From positions 1 to 5,918 of the forward strand of contig PWIY01000028.1 in NCBI GenBank assembly GCA_003560215.1: a stretch of 5,918 nucleotides of DNA, given 5' to 3'. A model generated the notes under the pieces. That model did no database searches. It was not told the origin of the DNA and saw only the letters and a list, made by a program, of their open reading frames with translations. The stretch's first letter is position 1, and each line of letters begins with the position of its first letter. The position numbers were made by a program, and so were the translations under genes. The DNA is from Bacteroidales bacterium. Lineage in GTDB: Bacteria; Bacteroidota; Bacteroidia; Bacteroidales; UBA7960. This document shows positions 1-5,918 of the stretch, one piece after another.

Positions 1-665
1 AAGCTGATCCCGTAAACCCTGGTCAGTTGTTTCCGGCTTTCATCGCCCCGCCAGTAAGCTCCTGCCGTGTTCAGTAATTTAACTGCCTTGATCGGGCCGG
101 TATCGGGAAGGTGGGGGCCACGGCAAAGGTCGGTAAAGTTGCCGGATGTATAAAAGCTGATGGTACCGTCTTCCAGGTCATTGATCAGGTCAACTTTGTA
201 CTCATCACCTTTTTCGGAATAATAGTCCAGCGCTTCCTTTTTCGGGATTTCCTTCCTTTCAAAAGGCTCTTTCCGGCGGGCGATCTCCAGCATCTTATTT
301 TCAATTTTTTCAAAATCATTGCTGGAAATGGATTGTTCGCCAAGGTCAATGTCATAATAAAAACCCTGGTCAATATCAGGGCCAATACCAAACTTGGTGC
401 CGGGGTACAATTCTTCAATGGCCGCTGCCATCAGGTGGGCGGAGGAGTGCCACATGGTGGCTTTTCCTTCGGGGTCGTCAAAAGTATGCAGCTTAATGCG
501 CGCATCCTCATGGATGGGCCTGTGCAAATCCCGGGTCTCACCATTAACTGAGATGGACAAAACGTTACGTGCCAGTCCTTCCGAAATACTTTTGGCAATT
601 TCCAATCCGGTAATGCCCGCACTGAACTCTTTTACGCTTTGATCGGGTAAAGTTATTTTTATCAT
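1..665 (-). CDS. thrS: Threonyl-tRNA synthetase, N-terminal part (gene runs off the left edge)
   Basis: This enzyme charges tRNA-Thr with threonine in the cytoplasm and removes mischarged serine. The window holds 221 codons of a protein that is usually about 640 residues. Translated from the ATG at 665, residues 1-61 form the TGS domain (starts MIKITLPDQS). Residues from about 65 onward form the editing (N2) domain. The four hallmark editing-site residues are visible: H73 and H77 in WHSSAHLM, and C181 and H185 in DLCRGPHLP; the spacing matches the E. coli enzyme closely. The end of the visible part, YWRGDESRKQLTRVYGIS (204-221), is the conserved junction leading into the catalytic core. That core, its zinc ligands and the anticodon-binding domain lie beyond position 1. 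The start is chosen because the TGS domain begins at once and no earlier in-frame start fits. No clear Shine-Dalgarno sequence precedes it, as is normal for Bacteroidota. It lies 73 bp downstream of the NlpC/P60 gene on the same strand but has its own promoter-like site. Confidence 0.97.
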   Translation of the reverse strand, partial: MIKITLPDQSVKEFSAGITGLEIAKSISEGLARNVLSISVNGETRDLHRPIHEDARIKLHTFDDPEGKATMWHSSAHLMAAAIEELYPGTKFGIGPDIDQGFYYDIDLGEQSISSNDFEKIENKMLEIARRKEPFERKEIPKKEALDYYSEKGDEYKVDLINDLEDGTISFYTSGNFTDLCRGPHLPDTGPIKAVKLLNTAGAYWRGDESRKQLTRVYGIS

Positions 666-699
666 CCGAAACCGCTTTTCTGTATTGTTTTTCAGCCTG

Positions 700-729
700 C
701 AAAGATAAGGAAAATATTGTTTTGACAGA
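700..729 (-). promoter_or_regulatory. Probable Bacteroidota-type promoter of thrS
   Basis: On the minus strand, positions 707-700 read TATCTTTG, an exact match to the Bacteroidota -7 consensus TAnnTTTG. The -33 element is weak: TCTG at 729-726 matches TTTG at three of four bases, with 18 bp between boxes where 19-20 is usual. Transcription would start near 693, giving a leader of about 28 nt before the thrS ATG. The site fills most of the 73-bp gap between the NlpC/P60 gene and thrS, which suggests thrS can be transcribed separately. I see no T-box-like leader; the leader is too short for one. Confidence 0.5.
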
Positions 730-738
730 GGGCTTGCT

Positions 739-1536
739 TCATTCACCGCAGATTCGTTTAATCAGCCGCAGCTTATGGGTGTAGGCTTTCCGGTTTCCGT
801 CAAAAATGCCATGGTGATCTACGCTGTCGATCCGGACTTTTCCGTGTGCGTGGATAATATGCCCTTCGTTGAGTAAAATACCCACATGGTTGATCTCTCC
901 TTCCTCATTATCAAAAAACAACAGATCACCTGCTTTTGTTTCATGGATCAGATGAATGCTTTCCCCTTTCTTGGCTTGCTCGTGTGAGTCGCGGGGGAGC
1001 CGGATCCCGGCAAGTTTAAAAACAATCTGGGCAAAGCCGGAGCAATCAATTCCGAAGGCGGAGCGACCGCCCCACAAGTAGGGAGTGTGAAGAAAGATGC
1101 GTGCAAAGGCACAGATATCTTTGTCAACTTTTTGCTGATTGTCCGTGGCCATGTTTCCGCTGAAAAGGAATCGATGCCCGCCGACAGTCATTGCCCCATC
1201 CTCGCCGCGGATGAATGTACTGCCGGCACTGACAGGGAACTCATTGCCTGTAGCAATGTCTGTCAGGGTTGCCAGGTTGTCGCTGATGACAAAACGGGAC
1301 ACTGCCCCGGACATATCCCGGGGCGCGGCTTCAAAAAGATGGGCCTGATTCCCGGGGATCCAGCCCCTGTAATGGTCATAATGCATTTCAATATGCAGCC
1401 ATCCGCTTTGTGTGTCAATCACGTCAAAACTTTCTCCGAACAAAAACTGGCTGACCATTTCACTTTTATGGTCAGGCTCAGCGCGCACAGGAATACAGGC
1501 AATAAGACATATACCGGTGGTCATCTTCTGAATCAT
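739..1536 (-). CDS. SH3-domain NlpC/P60 family peptidoglycan peptidase
   Basis: This is a 265-residue cysteine peptidase of the NlpC/P60 family, whose characterised members cut gamma-D-glutamyl-diamino acid bonds in peptidoglycan stem peptides or recycled muropeptides. The first part (about 8-70) is a bacterial SH3 domain with the typical opening PVRAEPDHKSEMVSQFLFGE. A less conserved middle part, possibly a second SH3-like unit, spans about 75-130. The catalytic domain covers about 140-262: YLWGGRSAFGIDCSGF carries the nucleophile C165, HVGILL the histidine H217, and IIHAHGKV the third residue H229. The triad is complete. The hydrophobic stretch at residues 8-17 aligns with the first SH3 strand, so I do not call it a signal peptide; a cytoplasmic recycling role like that of YkfC is plausible but inferred. 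The start could be the ATG at 1536 or the in-frame ATG at 1524 (MTTGIC), which fits the SH3 strand more tightly. It ends with TGA. No terminator is visible before thrS. Confidence 0.9.
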   Translation of the reverse strand: MIQKMTTGICLIACIPVRAEPDHKSEMVSQFLFGESFDVIDTQSGWLHIEMHYDHYRGWIPGNQAHLFEAAPRDMSGAVSRFVISDNLATLTDIATGNEFPVSAGSTFIRGEDGAMTVGGHRFLFSGNMATDNQQKVDKDICAFARIFLHTPYLWGGRSAFGIDCSGFAQIVFKLAGIRLPRDSHEQAKKGESIHLIHETKAGDLLFFDNEEGEINHVGILLNEGHIIHAHGKVRIDSVDHHGIFDGNRKAYTHKLRLIKRICGE

Positions 1537-1672
1537 TATTTAAATAAATAAAAGTAGGGATTTTTTTTGAATGCACTTCCGGCTGCCCGATCCATTACTT
1601 TGAACCAAATATCGGGTTCCTTCGTTTAAATTTATTAAATTCGTTACTTGTTGCAGACGCTGTAACCCATTT

Positions 1673-1687
1673 GCCCCCTGCGGGGGT
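1673..1687. other. Short GC-rich hairpin in the divergent spacer
   Basis: The 219-bp spacer 1537-1755 between the NlpC/P60 gene and the 7TM-HD gene is AT-rich except here. CCCCC (1674-1678) and GGGGG (1682-1686) pair around a 3-nt loop, and a G-U pair at 1673/1687 extends the stem on the plus-strand RNA. No T-run follows, so it is not a standard terminator. It starts about 80 nt upstream of the 7TM-HD start and could lie in that mRNA's leader. The rest of the spacer shows only one-mismatch -7 boxes (plus strand 1595-1602, TTACTTTG; minus strand 1556-1549, TACTTTTA), neither with a -33 partner at proper spacing. I therefore make no promoter call there, although two divergent genes must be transcribed from it. 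Confidence 0.35.
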
Positions 1688-1755
1688 GCAGATTTATTCA
1701 TTGCGTTGGGATGGTTAACCGATTATCCCGTTGGTTTTTACTTAACTGAAAACGG

Positions 1756-3024
1756 ATGACAAAGATTCTTCATTGGTTTCAGCGGAATTATTCAGAAATA
1801 TACAAGACCCTACTTGTGTTTGTGAGTATTCTGTTGCTTGTTCAGCTTTTCCCTCGTCAGCCAGCTGTCGATTTCGAATACCAGAGAGCACGTCCATGGC
1901 TTTATGAGGATCTCATTGCCCCTTTTAATTTTGCCGTACTCAAATCACCCGGAGAAATTGAACGCGAAAAAGAGGAAATCAAAGAGGATTTCCGGCCTTT
2001 TTTTTCCCGGCGCCCGGTTGTAAGGGCATCCATGAAAGAGGAGTTTGATCAATCTTTGGAAGAAGCCTGGGAAGAAAAATATTTGGGTACCAGGGAAGCA
2101 TTTAAAGAAACCAACAGGGAGGCAGGCAGGGATATCCTGTCTCATTTGTATGACCACGGCATTGTTTACCTTGATGAGGAGTTTCGTGACAGGGGAGAAG
2201 ATTTTAAGATCCGGCTCCGGGAAAACAATATCGCAACTGAAATGCAACTCGGGGATCTTTATACCATTCAGGAAGCCTTTCTCTATGCGATCAATACGCT
2301 TGAAGGGATGGAGGGGCAGGTTGATACCGACTTGCTTAAACCCTTGCTGGAAAGTACCCTGAGTCATAATGTGTTCTATGACGATGAACTGACAAGCCGG
2401 GCCCTGAACGCTGAACTGGAAAGAATTTCCCAGACCAGGGGAATGGTACAGGAGGGTGAAAAAATCATATCCAGGGGTGAACTGATTACCGACGAAACCT
2501 ATCAGATCCTTGAATCTTTCAGAGCCGAATATAAGGAACAGGTCGGTGATTCTTCTGTGCTGGCGGTGCTTTACGCGGGTCAGTTCCTGCTGGTCAGCAT
2601 TTCAATGATCGTATTGCTTCTGTTCCTATATTTTTTCAGAAGAGATGTGTTCATTGATAACCGGCGTGTGTTGCTTATTCTTTTGTCAGTGCTGCTGATG
2701 GTATTTCTTACCAGCCTGGTGATCCGTTATAATGTGGACTACCTTTATCTGGTTCCGGTCGTTATGGTTCCGGTAATTATCCGGGCATTTTTCGACAACA
2801 GACTTGCCCTCTATGTACATATTACCACCATCATCATGATCGGCTTTTTGATTCCCAGAAGTTTTGAGTTTGTTTTCCTGCAGTTTCTGGCCGGGATCAT
2901 TGCCATACTCAGTATGGCGAGCCTCAGGCGGCGATCTCAGCTTTTTGTGACGGTAATACTGATCTTTTTGACGTATTCAGCGGTTTATTTTGGTCTGTCG
3001 CTGGCCCATACCGGGTCATTTTAA
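1756..3024 (+). CDS. N-terminal part of the split 7TM-HD protein (sensor and membrane domains)
   Basis: This is the 422-residue product if translation stops at the TAA. Residues 1-14 are cytoplasmic, and a first membrane helix spans about 15-33. Residues about 40-262 form the charged extracytoplasmic 7TMR-HDED domain, including the conserved tail motif VQEGEKIISRGELIT (231-245). Hydrophobic helices follow at about 268-293, 304-322, 329-344, 350-366, 371-388 and 396-416. One further helix expected by the family (about 430-448, VYFAGGAFLTLFAYPLIFLF) lies after the stop. The truncated product would therefore be a membrane protein with no catalytic domain and one helix short, so probably inactive or unstable. 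The ATG at 1756 is the natural start: the first helix follows directly and no Shine-Dalgarno is apparent. The TAA at 3022-3024 is the defect. Another gene in the window, WbqC, also ends in TAA, so TAA is a normal stop codon here. Confidence 0.8.
   Translation: MTKILHWFQRNYSEIYKTLLVFVSILLLVQLFPRQPAVDFEYQRARPWLYEDLIAPFNFAVLKSPGEIEREKEEIKEDFRPFFSRRPVVRASMKEEFDQSLEEAWEEKYLGTREAFKETNREAGRDILSHLYDHGIVYLDEEFRDRGEDFKIRLRENNIATEMQLGDLYTIQEAFLYAINTLEGMEGQVDTDLLKPLLESTLSHNVFYDDELTSRALNAELERISQTRGMVQEGEKIISRGELITDETYQILESFRAEYKEQVGDSSVLAVLYAGQFLLVSISMIVLLLFLYFFRRDVFIDNRRVLLILLSVLLMVFLTSLVIRYNVDYLYLVPVVMVPVIIRAFFDNRLALYVHITTIIMIGFLIPRSFEFVFLQFLAGIIAILSMASLRRRSQLFVTVILIFLTYSAVYFGLSLAHTGSF
3022..3024 (+). 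other. In-frame TAA interrupting the 7TM-HD gene
   Basis: This codon sits between codon 422 (TTT, Phe) and the codon AAC (Asn) of the continuing frame. The local sequence is a TTTT-AAAA step, and a run of eight G lies 32 bp downstream (3057-3064). The frame is the same before the TAA, between the two runs and after the G run. The segment between them reads NLAWQDFVYFAGG, which fits the family. Dropping one T from the TTTT run gives KTLPGRISSILR, which does not look like the family. A substitution is therefore favoured over paired indels. Confidence 0.85.
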
Positions 3025-3120
3025 AACCTTGCCTGGCAGGATTTCGTCTATTTTGCGGGGGGGGCCTTCCTGACCCTTTTTGCCTATCCGCTGATATTTT
3101 TGTTTGAGCGGTTGTTTGGC

Positions 3121-3831
3121 ATGCCCACAGACTTTTCGCTGCTGGAGCTGGCCGACACGAACAATCTTCTTTTACGCAACCTGGGGATGCAGGCACCCGG
3201 AACCTTTCAGCATTCACTGCAGGTAGCCAACCTTTCTGAGGAAGCCATCATCGCAATCGGAGGGAATAGCCTGCTGACCAGAACCGGAGCGCTGTATCAT
3301 GATATCGGGAAAATGAAAAACCCTTTGTACTTTACCGAAAATCAGACATCCGGATACAACCCCCACGATGAAATCACCTACCGGGAGAGTGCGAGGGTTA
3401 TCATTGATCACGTAATTGACGGGATTGAAATGGCCCGCAAAAACAACCTCCCGGAATATGTCATCGATTTTATCAGAACCCATCACGGTACAACCACTGC
3501 AAGGTATTTTTATACCATGGAAATGAAAGAGCGCCCGGATGATGAAATTGACAAGGCCCATTTTACCTACCCGGGGCCCCGTCCTTTCAGCAAAGAGACT
3601 GCTGTGGTGATGATGGCTGACTCTGTTGAGGCAGCTTCAAGAAGCCTGGGAAAGCCGGATGAGAAGCAGATCAACGAACTTGTCGACAACATCGTTGACA
3701 CCCAGGTAAAAGAGAAGCAGTTCGACAATGCGGATATTACCCTGAGGGATATTACCACGGTGAAAGGGATATTCAAGCGAATGCTGCTGAACATCTATCA
3801 TGTGAGGGTTGCCTACCCCTCGCTTGGTTAA
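3121..3831 (+). CDS. C-terminal HD phosphohydrolase part of the split 7TM-HD protein
   Basis: This is the cytoplasmic HD domain, in the same frame as the upstream half. In full-length numbering the metal-binding and catalytic residues expected for PgpH-type HD domains are all present: H486 in QHSLQV, H515 and D516 in LYHDIGK, H552 in IIDHVIDG, H576 and H577 in THHGTT, and D622 in MMADSVEAASR. The first possible ATG after the nonsense codon is at 3121 (MPTDFSLLELADTN); a TTG at 3100 is also in frame. Neither has a visible ribosome-binding site, and they lie 76-97 nt beyond the TAA, so independent translation is uncertain. Starting at 3121 would keep the whole HD domain as a soluble 236-residue protein without its membrane sensor. 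More likely this is simply the downstream part of one gene. It ends GGT TAA at 3831, with the last bases shared with the WbqC stop on the other strand. Confidence 0.75.
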   Translation: MPTDFSLLELADTNNLLLRNLGMQAPGTFQHSLQVANLSEEAIIAIGGNSLLTRTGALYHDIGKMKNPLYFTENQTSGYNPHDEITYRESARVIIDHVIDGIEMARKNNLPEYVIDFIRTHHGTTTARYFYTMEMKERPDDEIDKAHFTYPGPRPFSKETAVVMMADSVEAASRSLGKPDEKQINELVDNIVDTQVKEKQFDNADITLRDITTVKGIFKRMLLNIYHVRVAYPSLG

Positions 3832-4514
3832 ATGACCAGATGGTTTGCCGCCTCAGCGAGGTAATCATTGCTGCCCGGCCCCAGATTGAACATGAGGTCT
3901 GCAATGCTCAGGTTGGGTTTAAATCCGTGTTTTTCGCTAAATGTTTGCTGATAGACCGGCCAGTGGCTGACAATCTGATGCTCCCTGCGGTGTGTTTTGG
4001 GTGTAAGCTGATTCCGGAGGTCAATGATTCCTTCCGGGGTTTTCCTGTAATTTTCCGTAAAGCCGAAAGTGGCCGGGATTGAGAGTTCATCGGTAACCGA
4101 TTGTAAAACCTTCAGGTTAAATTCCCACAACAATTCTGTATTTGAGGTGATCCGGAGAAAAAACGGGGCCAATAGATCCTGGTAGTAAATGAAGTAAGGT
4201 GAATTGCGGTAGGCACTGGTGATACTTCGCCAGTGCTTCTTTCTCCAGTTCTCGTGATCGGAGATCAGAACCTCACTGATCCGCGAGTGGTTTCCTGAAG
4301 GACGTTCCACCGGAATGATCAGGTTGCGGGTTCCGTTGGCTGTGTAAATGCTGCATCGATTCCGCCAGCTTTGCCGCTGATAGGTTTCGTGCAGTTCCAG
4401 CAATGTTTCCCCGGCTGAAATCACACAAACCATGTATTCCAGTGGTGGCAGGTAAGCGACCGGAAGAAGGACCTTCCTGGTTTTCTGTTTTTGGCCGGGA
4501 TTTGTTGCACCCAT
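3828..4514 (-). CDS. WbqC-family protein
   Basis: This 228-residue protein belongs to the WbqC-like family, first named from O-antigen gene clusters and common as a single gene in Bacteroidota. Its biochemical role is not established, so no reaction is claimed. Conserved family blocks are easy to see: YLPPLEY (21-27), HETYQRQSWRNRC (42-54), ANG (59-61), LIIPVE (65-70), NWRKKHWRSITSAY (89-102), SPYF (105-108) and, near the end, FSEKHGFKPNLSIADLMFNL (192-211) followed by GP. There is no signal peptide or membrane helix, so it is probably cytoplasmic. The ATG at 4514 is the only start that keeps the first conserved block; the first 14 residues are polar and variable. The stop TAA (3830-3828) overlaps the TAA of the convergent 7TM-HD gene by 4 bp, leaving no room for a terminator between them. 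A strong promoter match lies 46 bp upstream at 4560-4590. Confidence 0.9.
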   Translation of the reverse strand: MGATNPGQKQKTRKVLLPVAYLPPLEYMVCVISAGETLLELHETYQRQSWRNRCSIYTANGTRNLIIPVERPSGNHSRISEVLISDHENWRKKHWRSITSAYRNSPYFIYYQDLLAPFFLRITSNTELLWEFNLKVLQSVTDELSIPATFGFTENYRKTPEGIIDLRNQLTPKTHRREHQIVSHWPVYQQTFSEKHGFKPNLSIADLMFNLGPGSNDYLAEAANHLVI

Positions 4515-4544
4515 TGTGTTTTATGTAATATACCTTTATTTTTG
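4513..4544 (+). promoter_or_regulatory. Probable Bacteroidota-type promoter of nnr
   Basis: TATTTTTG at 4537-4544 matches TAnnTTTG exactly. ATTG at 4513-4516 matches the -33 TTTG at three of four bases, with a 20-bp spacer, within the usual range. Transcription would start near 4551, about 50 nt before the nnr ATG. The -33 box overlaps the first codon of the WbqC gene on the other strand, and the whole element lies in the predicted WbqC leader. Confidence 0.6.
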
Positions 4545-4559
4545 TAAGTAACAGATCGT

Positions 4560-4590
4560 CAAAATTACTCATTCGCTTCTTTTCAGCAAA
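4560..4590 (-). promoter_or_regulatory. Strong Bacteroidota-type promoter match for the WbqC gene
   Basis: On the minus strand, TTTG (4590-4587) is followed by exactly 19 bp and then TAATTTTG (4567-4560). Both boxes match the Bacteroidota consensus perfectly at the preferred spacing. The start of transcription would be near 4553, giving a leader of about 38 nt to the WbqC ATG at 4514. The element lies inside the predicted nnr leader on the opposite strand. Confidence 0.7.
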
Positions 4591-4600
4591 CACCCATCCC

Positions 4601-5918
4601 ATGAAGATACTCAATGCAGCACAAATCAGAGAACTGGATGCCTTTACCATCCGCAATGAGCCGGTTTCATCCATTGACCTGATGGAAAGGGCAGCCAGAA
4701 AATGTTATGACTGGATCCGGCGCCATATGAAGAAAAAGCAAGAGGTGAAGATCTTCTGCGGAATGGGAAATAACGGGGGCGACGGACTCGTTATCGGCAG
4801 ATTGCTTGCAGGGGCGGGATACCATGTGAGCATTTTCAAACTCCGGCACTCGGATCAACCATCCGAAGATTTTGCGGCCAATGAAAAAAAGCTGGAAGGA
4901 ATGGTCAATGCCACGCTGACAGAAATACATGAAGCAGATGACCTGCCTGCTTTATCAGCGGATGACCTGGTGGTGGATGCCATTCTTGGGAGCGGTCTGA
5001 CCCGGCCGCTGGAAGGAATGCTGGCCAAAGCAGTACAGCATATCAATGGTTCCGGGGCAGTTGTTGTGGCCATAGACTTTCCGACAGGCCTGTTTTGTGA
5101 GGATAACAGGAGCAATGACCCCAAAAGGATTGTTCAGGCTGATTATACCCTTAGCTTCCAGCTTCCGAAACTGGCTTTTATGTTTTCATCCAATGAAAAA
5201 TATCTGGGGTCGTGGTATTTGATTGACATCGGACTTCACCCTGATGCCATCAAAAAAGCTGAAACAAAGTATCATTATTTACAGGCCTCTGACATCAGGT
5301 CATTGTATCGCCCCCGCCGTAAGTTCGCACACAAAGGGCATTTCGGGCATGCCTACCTGATGGCGGGAAGTTATGGCAAGGCCGGGGCAGCCGTTCTGGC
5401 AGCGGGGTCGGCCATACGGAGCGGGGCTGGCTTGCTTACTGTGCATATTCCCGGGTGTGCTTATGAGGTATTGCAATCAGGTGTGCCTGAGGCCATGTGT
5501 GTTCCGGATGAACATCCCCATATTTTATCCGGGGTGGGGAACATCGAGGGCTTCAATGCTGTGGGTGTCGGGCCCGGAATCGGCACCCATGATCAGACGG
5601 CACGTGCCCTTAAGGTACTCATTCAGAACACCACAGTTCCCATGGTGCTGGATGCCGATGCGCTGAACATTCTGGCCGACAACCTTACATGGTGTGGGTT
5701 TCTCCCCAAAGGCTCTGTGTTCACCCCTCACCCGGGCGAATTCGATCGCCTGGCCGGGAAAACCACGGAGGACCATGACAGGCTTGAAAAGGCCATTGAA
5801 CTTGCCCATCGTTTCCAGGTTCACATTATCCTGAAAGGGGCTCATACTGTTGTTGTTTCGCCTGATGGCAGGTGCTTTTTCAACTCAACAGGCAACCCCG
5901 GCATGGCCACGGGGGGAA
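4601..5918 (+). CDS. nnr: Bifunctional NAD(P)H-hydrate epimerase / ADP-dependent dehydratase, C-terminus cut off
   Basis: This enzyme repairs damaged NADH and NADPH hydrates: the N-terminal domain interconverts the R and S forms and the C-terminal domain dehydrates S-NAD(P)HX back to the cofactor using ADP. The window holds 439 residues of a protein usually about 500 long. The epimerase domain (about 1-225) shows CGMGNNGGDG (53-62), VVDAILGSGL (124-133) and AIDFPTGL (157-164); the last has Thr where Ser is usual. The dehydratase domain (about 230 onward) shows HKGHFGHAYLMAGSYGKAGA (244-263), the glycine-rich VGVGPGIG (321-328), VLDADALNIL (349-358), TPHPGEFDRLAG (375-386), ILKGAHTVV (410-418) and the start of the nucleotide-binding loop NSTGNPGMATGG (428-439). 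The catalytic GSGD motif that should follow falls just past the right edge. The ATG at 4601 fits because the usual opening motif, LNAAQIRELD, follows immediately. No Shine-Dalgarno is seen. It is divergent from the WbqC gene across 86 bp. Confidence 0.96.
   Translation, partial: MKILNAAQIRELDAFTIRNEPVSSIDLMERAARKCYDWIRRHMKKKQEVKIFCGMGNNGGDGLVIGRLLAGAGYHVSIFKLRHSDQPSEDFAANEKKLEGMVNATLTEIHEADDLPALSADDLVVDAILGSGLTRPLEGMLAKAVQHINGSGAVVVAIDFPTGLFCEDNRSNDPKRIVQADYTLSFQLPKLAFMFSSNEKYLGSWYLIDIGLHPDAIKKAETKYHYLQASDIRSLYRPRRKFAHKGHFGHAYLMAGSYGKAGAAVLAAGSAIRSGAGLLTVHIPGCAYEVLQSGVPEAMCVPDEHPHILSGVGNIEGFNAVGVGPGIGTHDQTARALKVLIQNTTVPMVLDADALNILADNLTWCGFLPKGSVFTPHPGEFDRLAGKTTEDHDRLEKAIELAHRFQVHIILKGAHTVVVSPDGRCFFNSTGNPGMATGG

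Larger units (their letters stand above)
1756..3831 (+). pseudogene. PgpH-type 7TM-HD phosphohydrolase gene split by one in-frame TAA
   Basis: The whole stretch reads in a single frame as a 7TM-HD family membrane phosphohydrolase: N-terminal helix, extracytoplasmic 7TMR-HDED domain, seven-helix membrane domain and cytoplasmic HD domain. Read through the TAA at 3022-3024 it would be 691 residues, the normal size for the family in Bacteroidota. Characterised relatives (PgpH of Listeria) hydrolyse the second messenger c-di-AMP; that activity here is inferred from family. The TAA takes the place of residue 423. The sequence on each side (GSF, stop, NLAWQDFVYF) reads smoothly into the last membrane helix, so a single base change of a sense codon such as GAA, AAA or CAA explains it and no frameshift is needed. 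No other damage is visible and all HD catalytic residues are kept. It may be a recent nonsense mutation, a strain variant or a sequence error. The 3' end shares a TTAA with the convergent WbqC gene. The two halves are described separately. Confidence 0.85.

Noticed and set aside
111..551. Plus-strand open frame opposite thrS
   Set aside because: It lies wholly antisense to well-conserved threonyl-tRNA synthetase coding sequence and resembles no known protein.
666..738. T-box or other riboswitch ahead of thrS
   Set aside because: The gap is only 73 bp and the predicted leader about 28 nt, too short for a T-box. No conserved T-box sequence is visible.
1087..1551. Long plus-strand open frame opposite the NlpC/P60 gene
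   Set aside because: It is antisense to a gene with a complete catalytic triad, and its translation shows no recognisable domain. It is a shadow frame.
1561..1568. Run of eight T as a transcription terminator
   Set aside because: No stem precedes it on the plus strand and no plus-strand gene ends nearby. On the minus strand it is an A-run upstream of the NlpC/P60 start.
3022..3024. TAA reassigned as a sense codon (alternative genetic code)
   Set aside because: The WbqC gene and the 3' end of this same gene use TAA at their natural ends, and no other gene in the window has an internal TAA.
3057..3064. Run of eight G just after the stop, as a programmed or accidental frameshift site in the 7TM-HD gene
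   Set aside because: The reading frame is the same before and after the run, and the residues it encodes (AGGA) fit a membrane helix. No frame change is needed to join the two halves.
1..5918. A defence island, mobile element, CRISPR array or new multi-gene system
   Set aside because: Every sizeable coding region matches a known housekeeping or widespread family. No repeats, transposase, integrase or RNA array were seen.

Overview
The window looks like ordinary chromosomal housekeeping DNA from a member of the Bacteroidota. Three things point there: promoter-like sites of the Bacteroidota type (TTTG, 19-20 bp, TAnnTTTG) in two intergenic regions; start codons without clear Shine-Dalgarno sequences; and a gene set typical of the phylum (a 7TM-HD phosphohydrolase of about 690 residues, a WbqC-family protein, an SH3 + NlpC/P60 peptidase). 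I see no mobile element, CRISPR array, tRNA or rRNA. The genus cannot be fixed from this sequence.

Layout, left to right. Positions 1-665 (minus) hold the first 221 codons of threonyl-tRNA synthetase (thrS), which runs off the left edge. Its own promoter-like -7 box lies in the 73-bp gap before it. Positions 739-1536 (minus) encode an SH3 + NlpC/P60 cell-wall peptidase. A 219-bp divergent spacer (1537-1755) holds a small GC-rich hairpin and no convincing promoter. Positions 1756-3831 (plus) carry a PgpH-type 7TM-HD phosphohydrolase, a family that includes c-di-AMP phosphodiesterases. One in-frame TAA at 3022-3024 splits it, just before the last membrane helix and the HD domain. Both halves are in the same reading frame and otherwise intact. 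Positions 3828-4514 (minus) encode a WbqC-family protein whose stop codon shares a TTAA with the end of the 7TM-HD gene. An 86-bp divergent spacer (4515-4600) holds two strong promoter candidates arranged so that each lies in the other gene's leader. Positions 4601-5918 (plus) encode the first 439 residues of the bifunctional NAD(P)HX epimerase/dehydratase (nnr), cut by the right edge.

The genes do not form one pathway. They cover translation (thrS), peptidoglycan turnover (NlpC/P60), probable cyclic-dinucleotide breakdown (7TM-HD), a poorly defined possibly glycan-related function (WbqC) and metabolite repair (nnr). The feature most worth checking is the lone nonsense codon in the 7TM-HD gene. 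The crossed divergent promoters at 4513-4590 come second. I found no credible evidence of a wholly new system.
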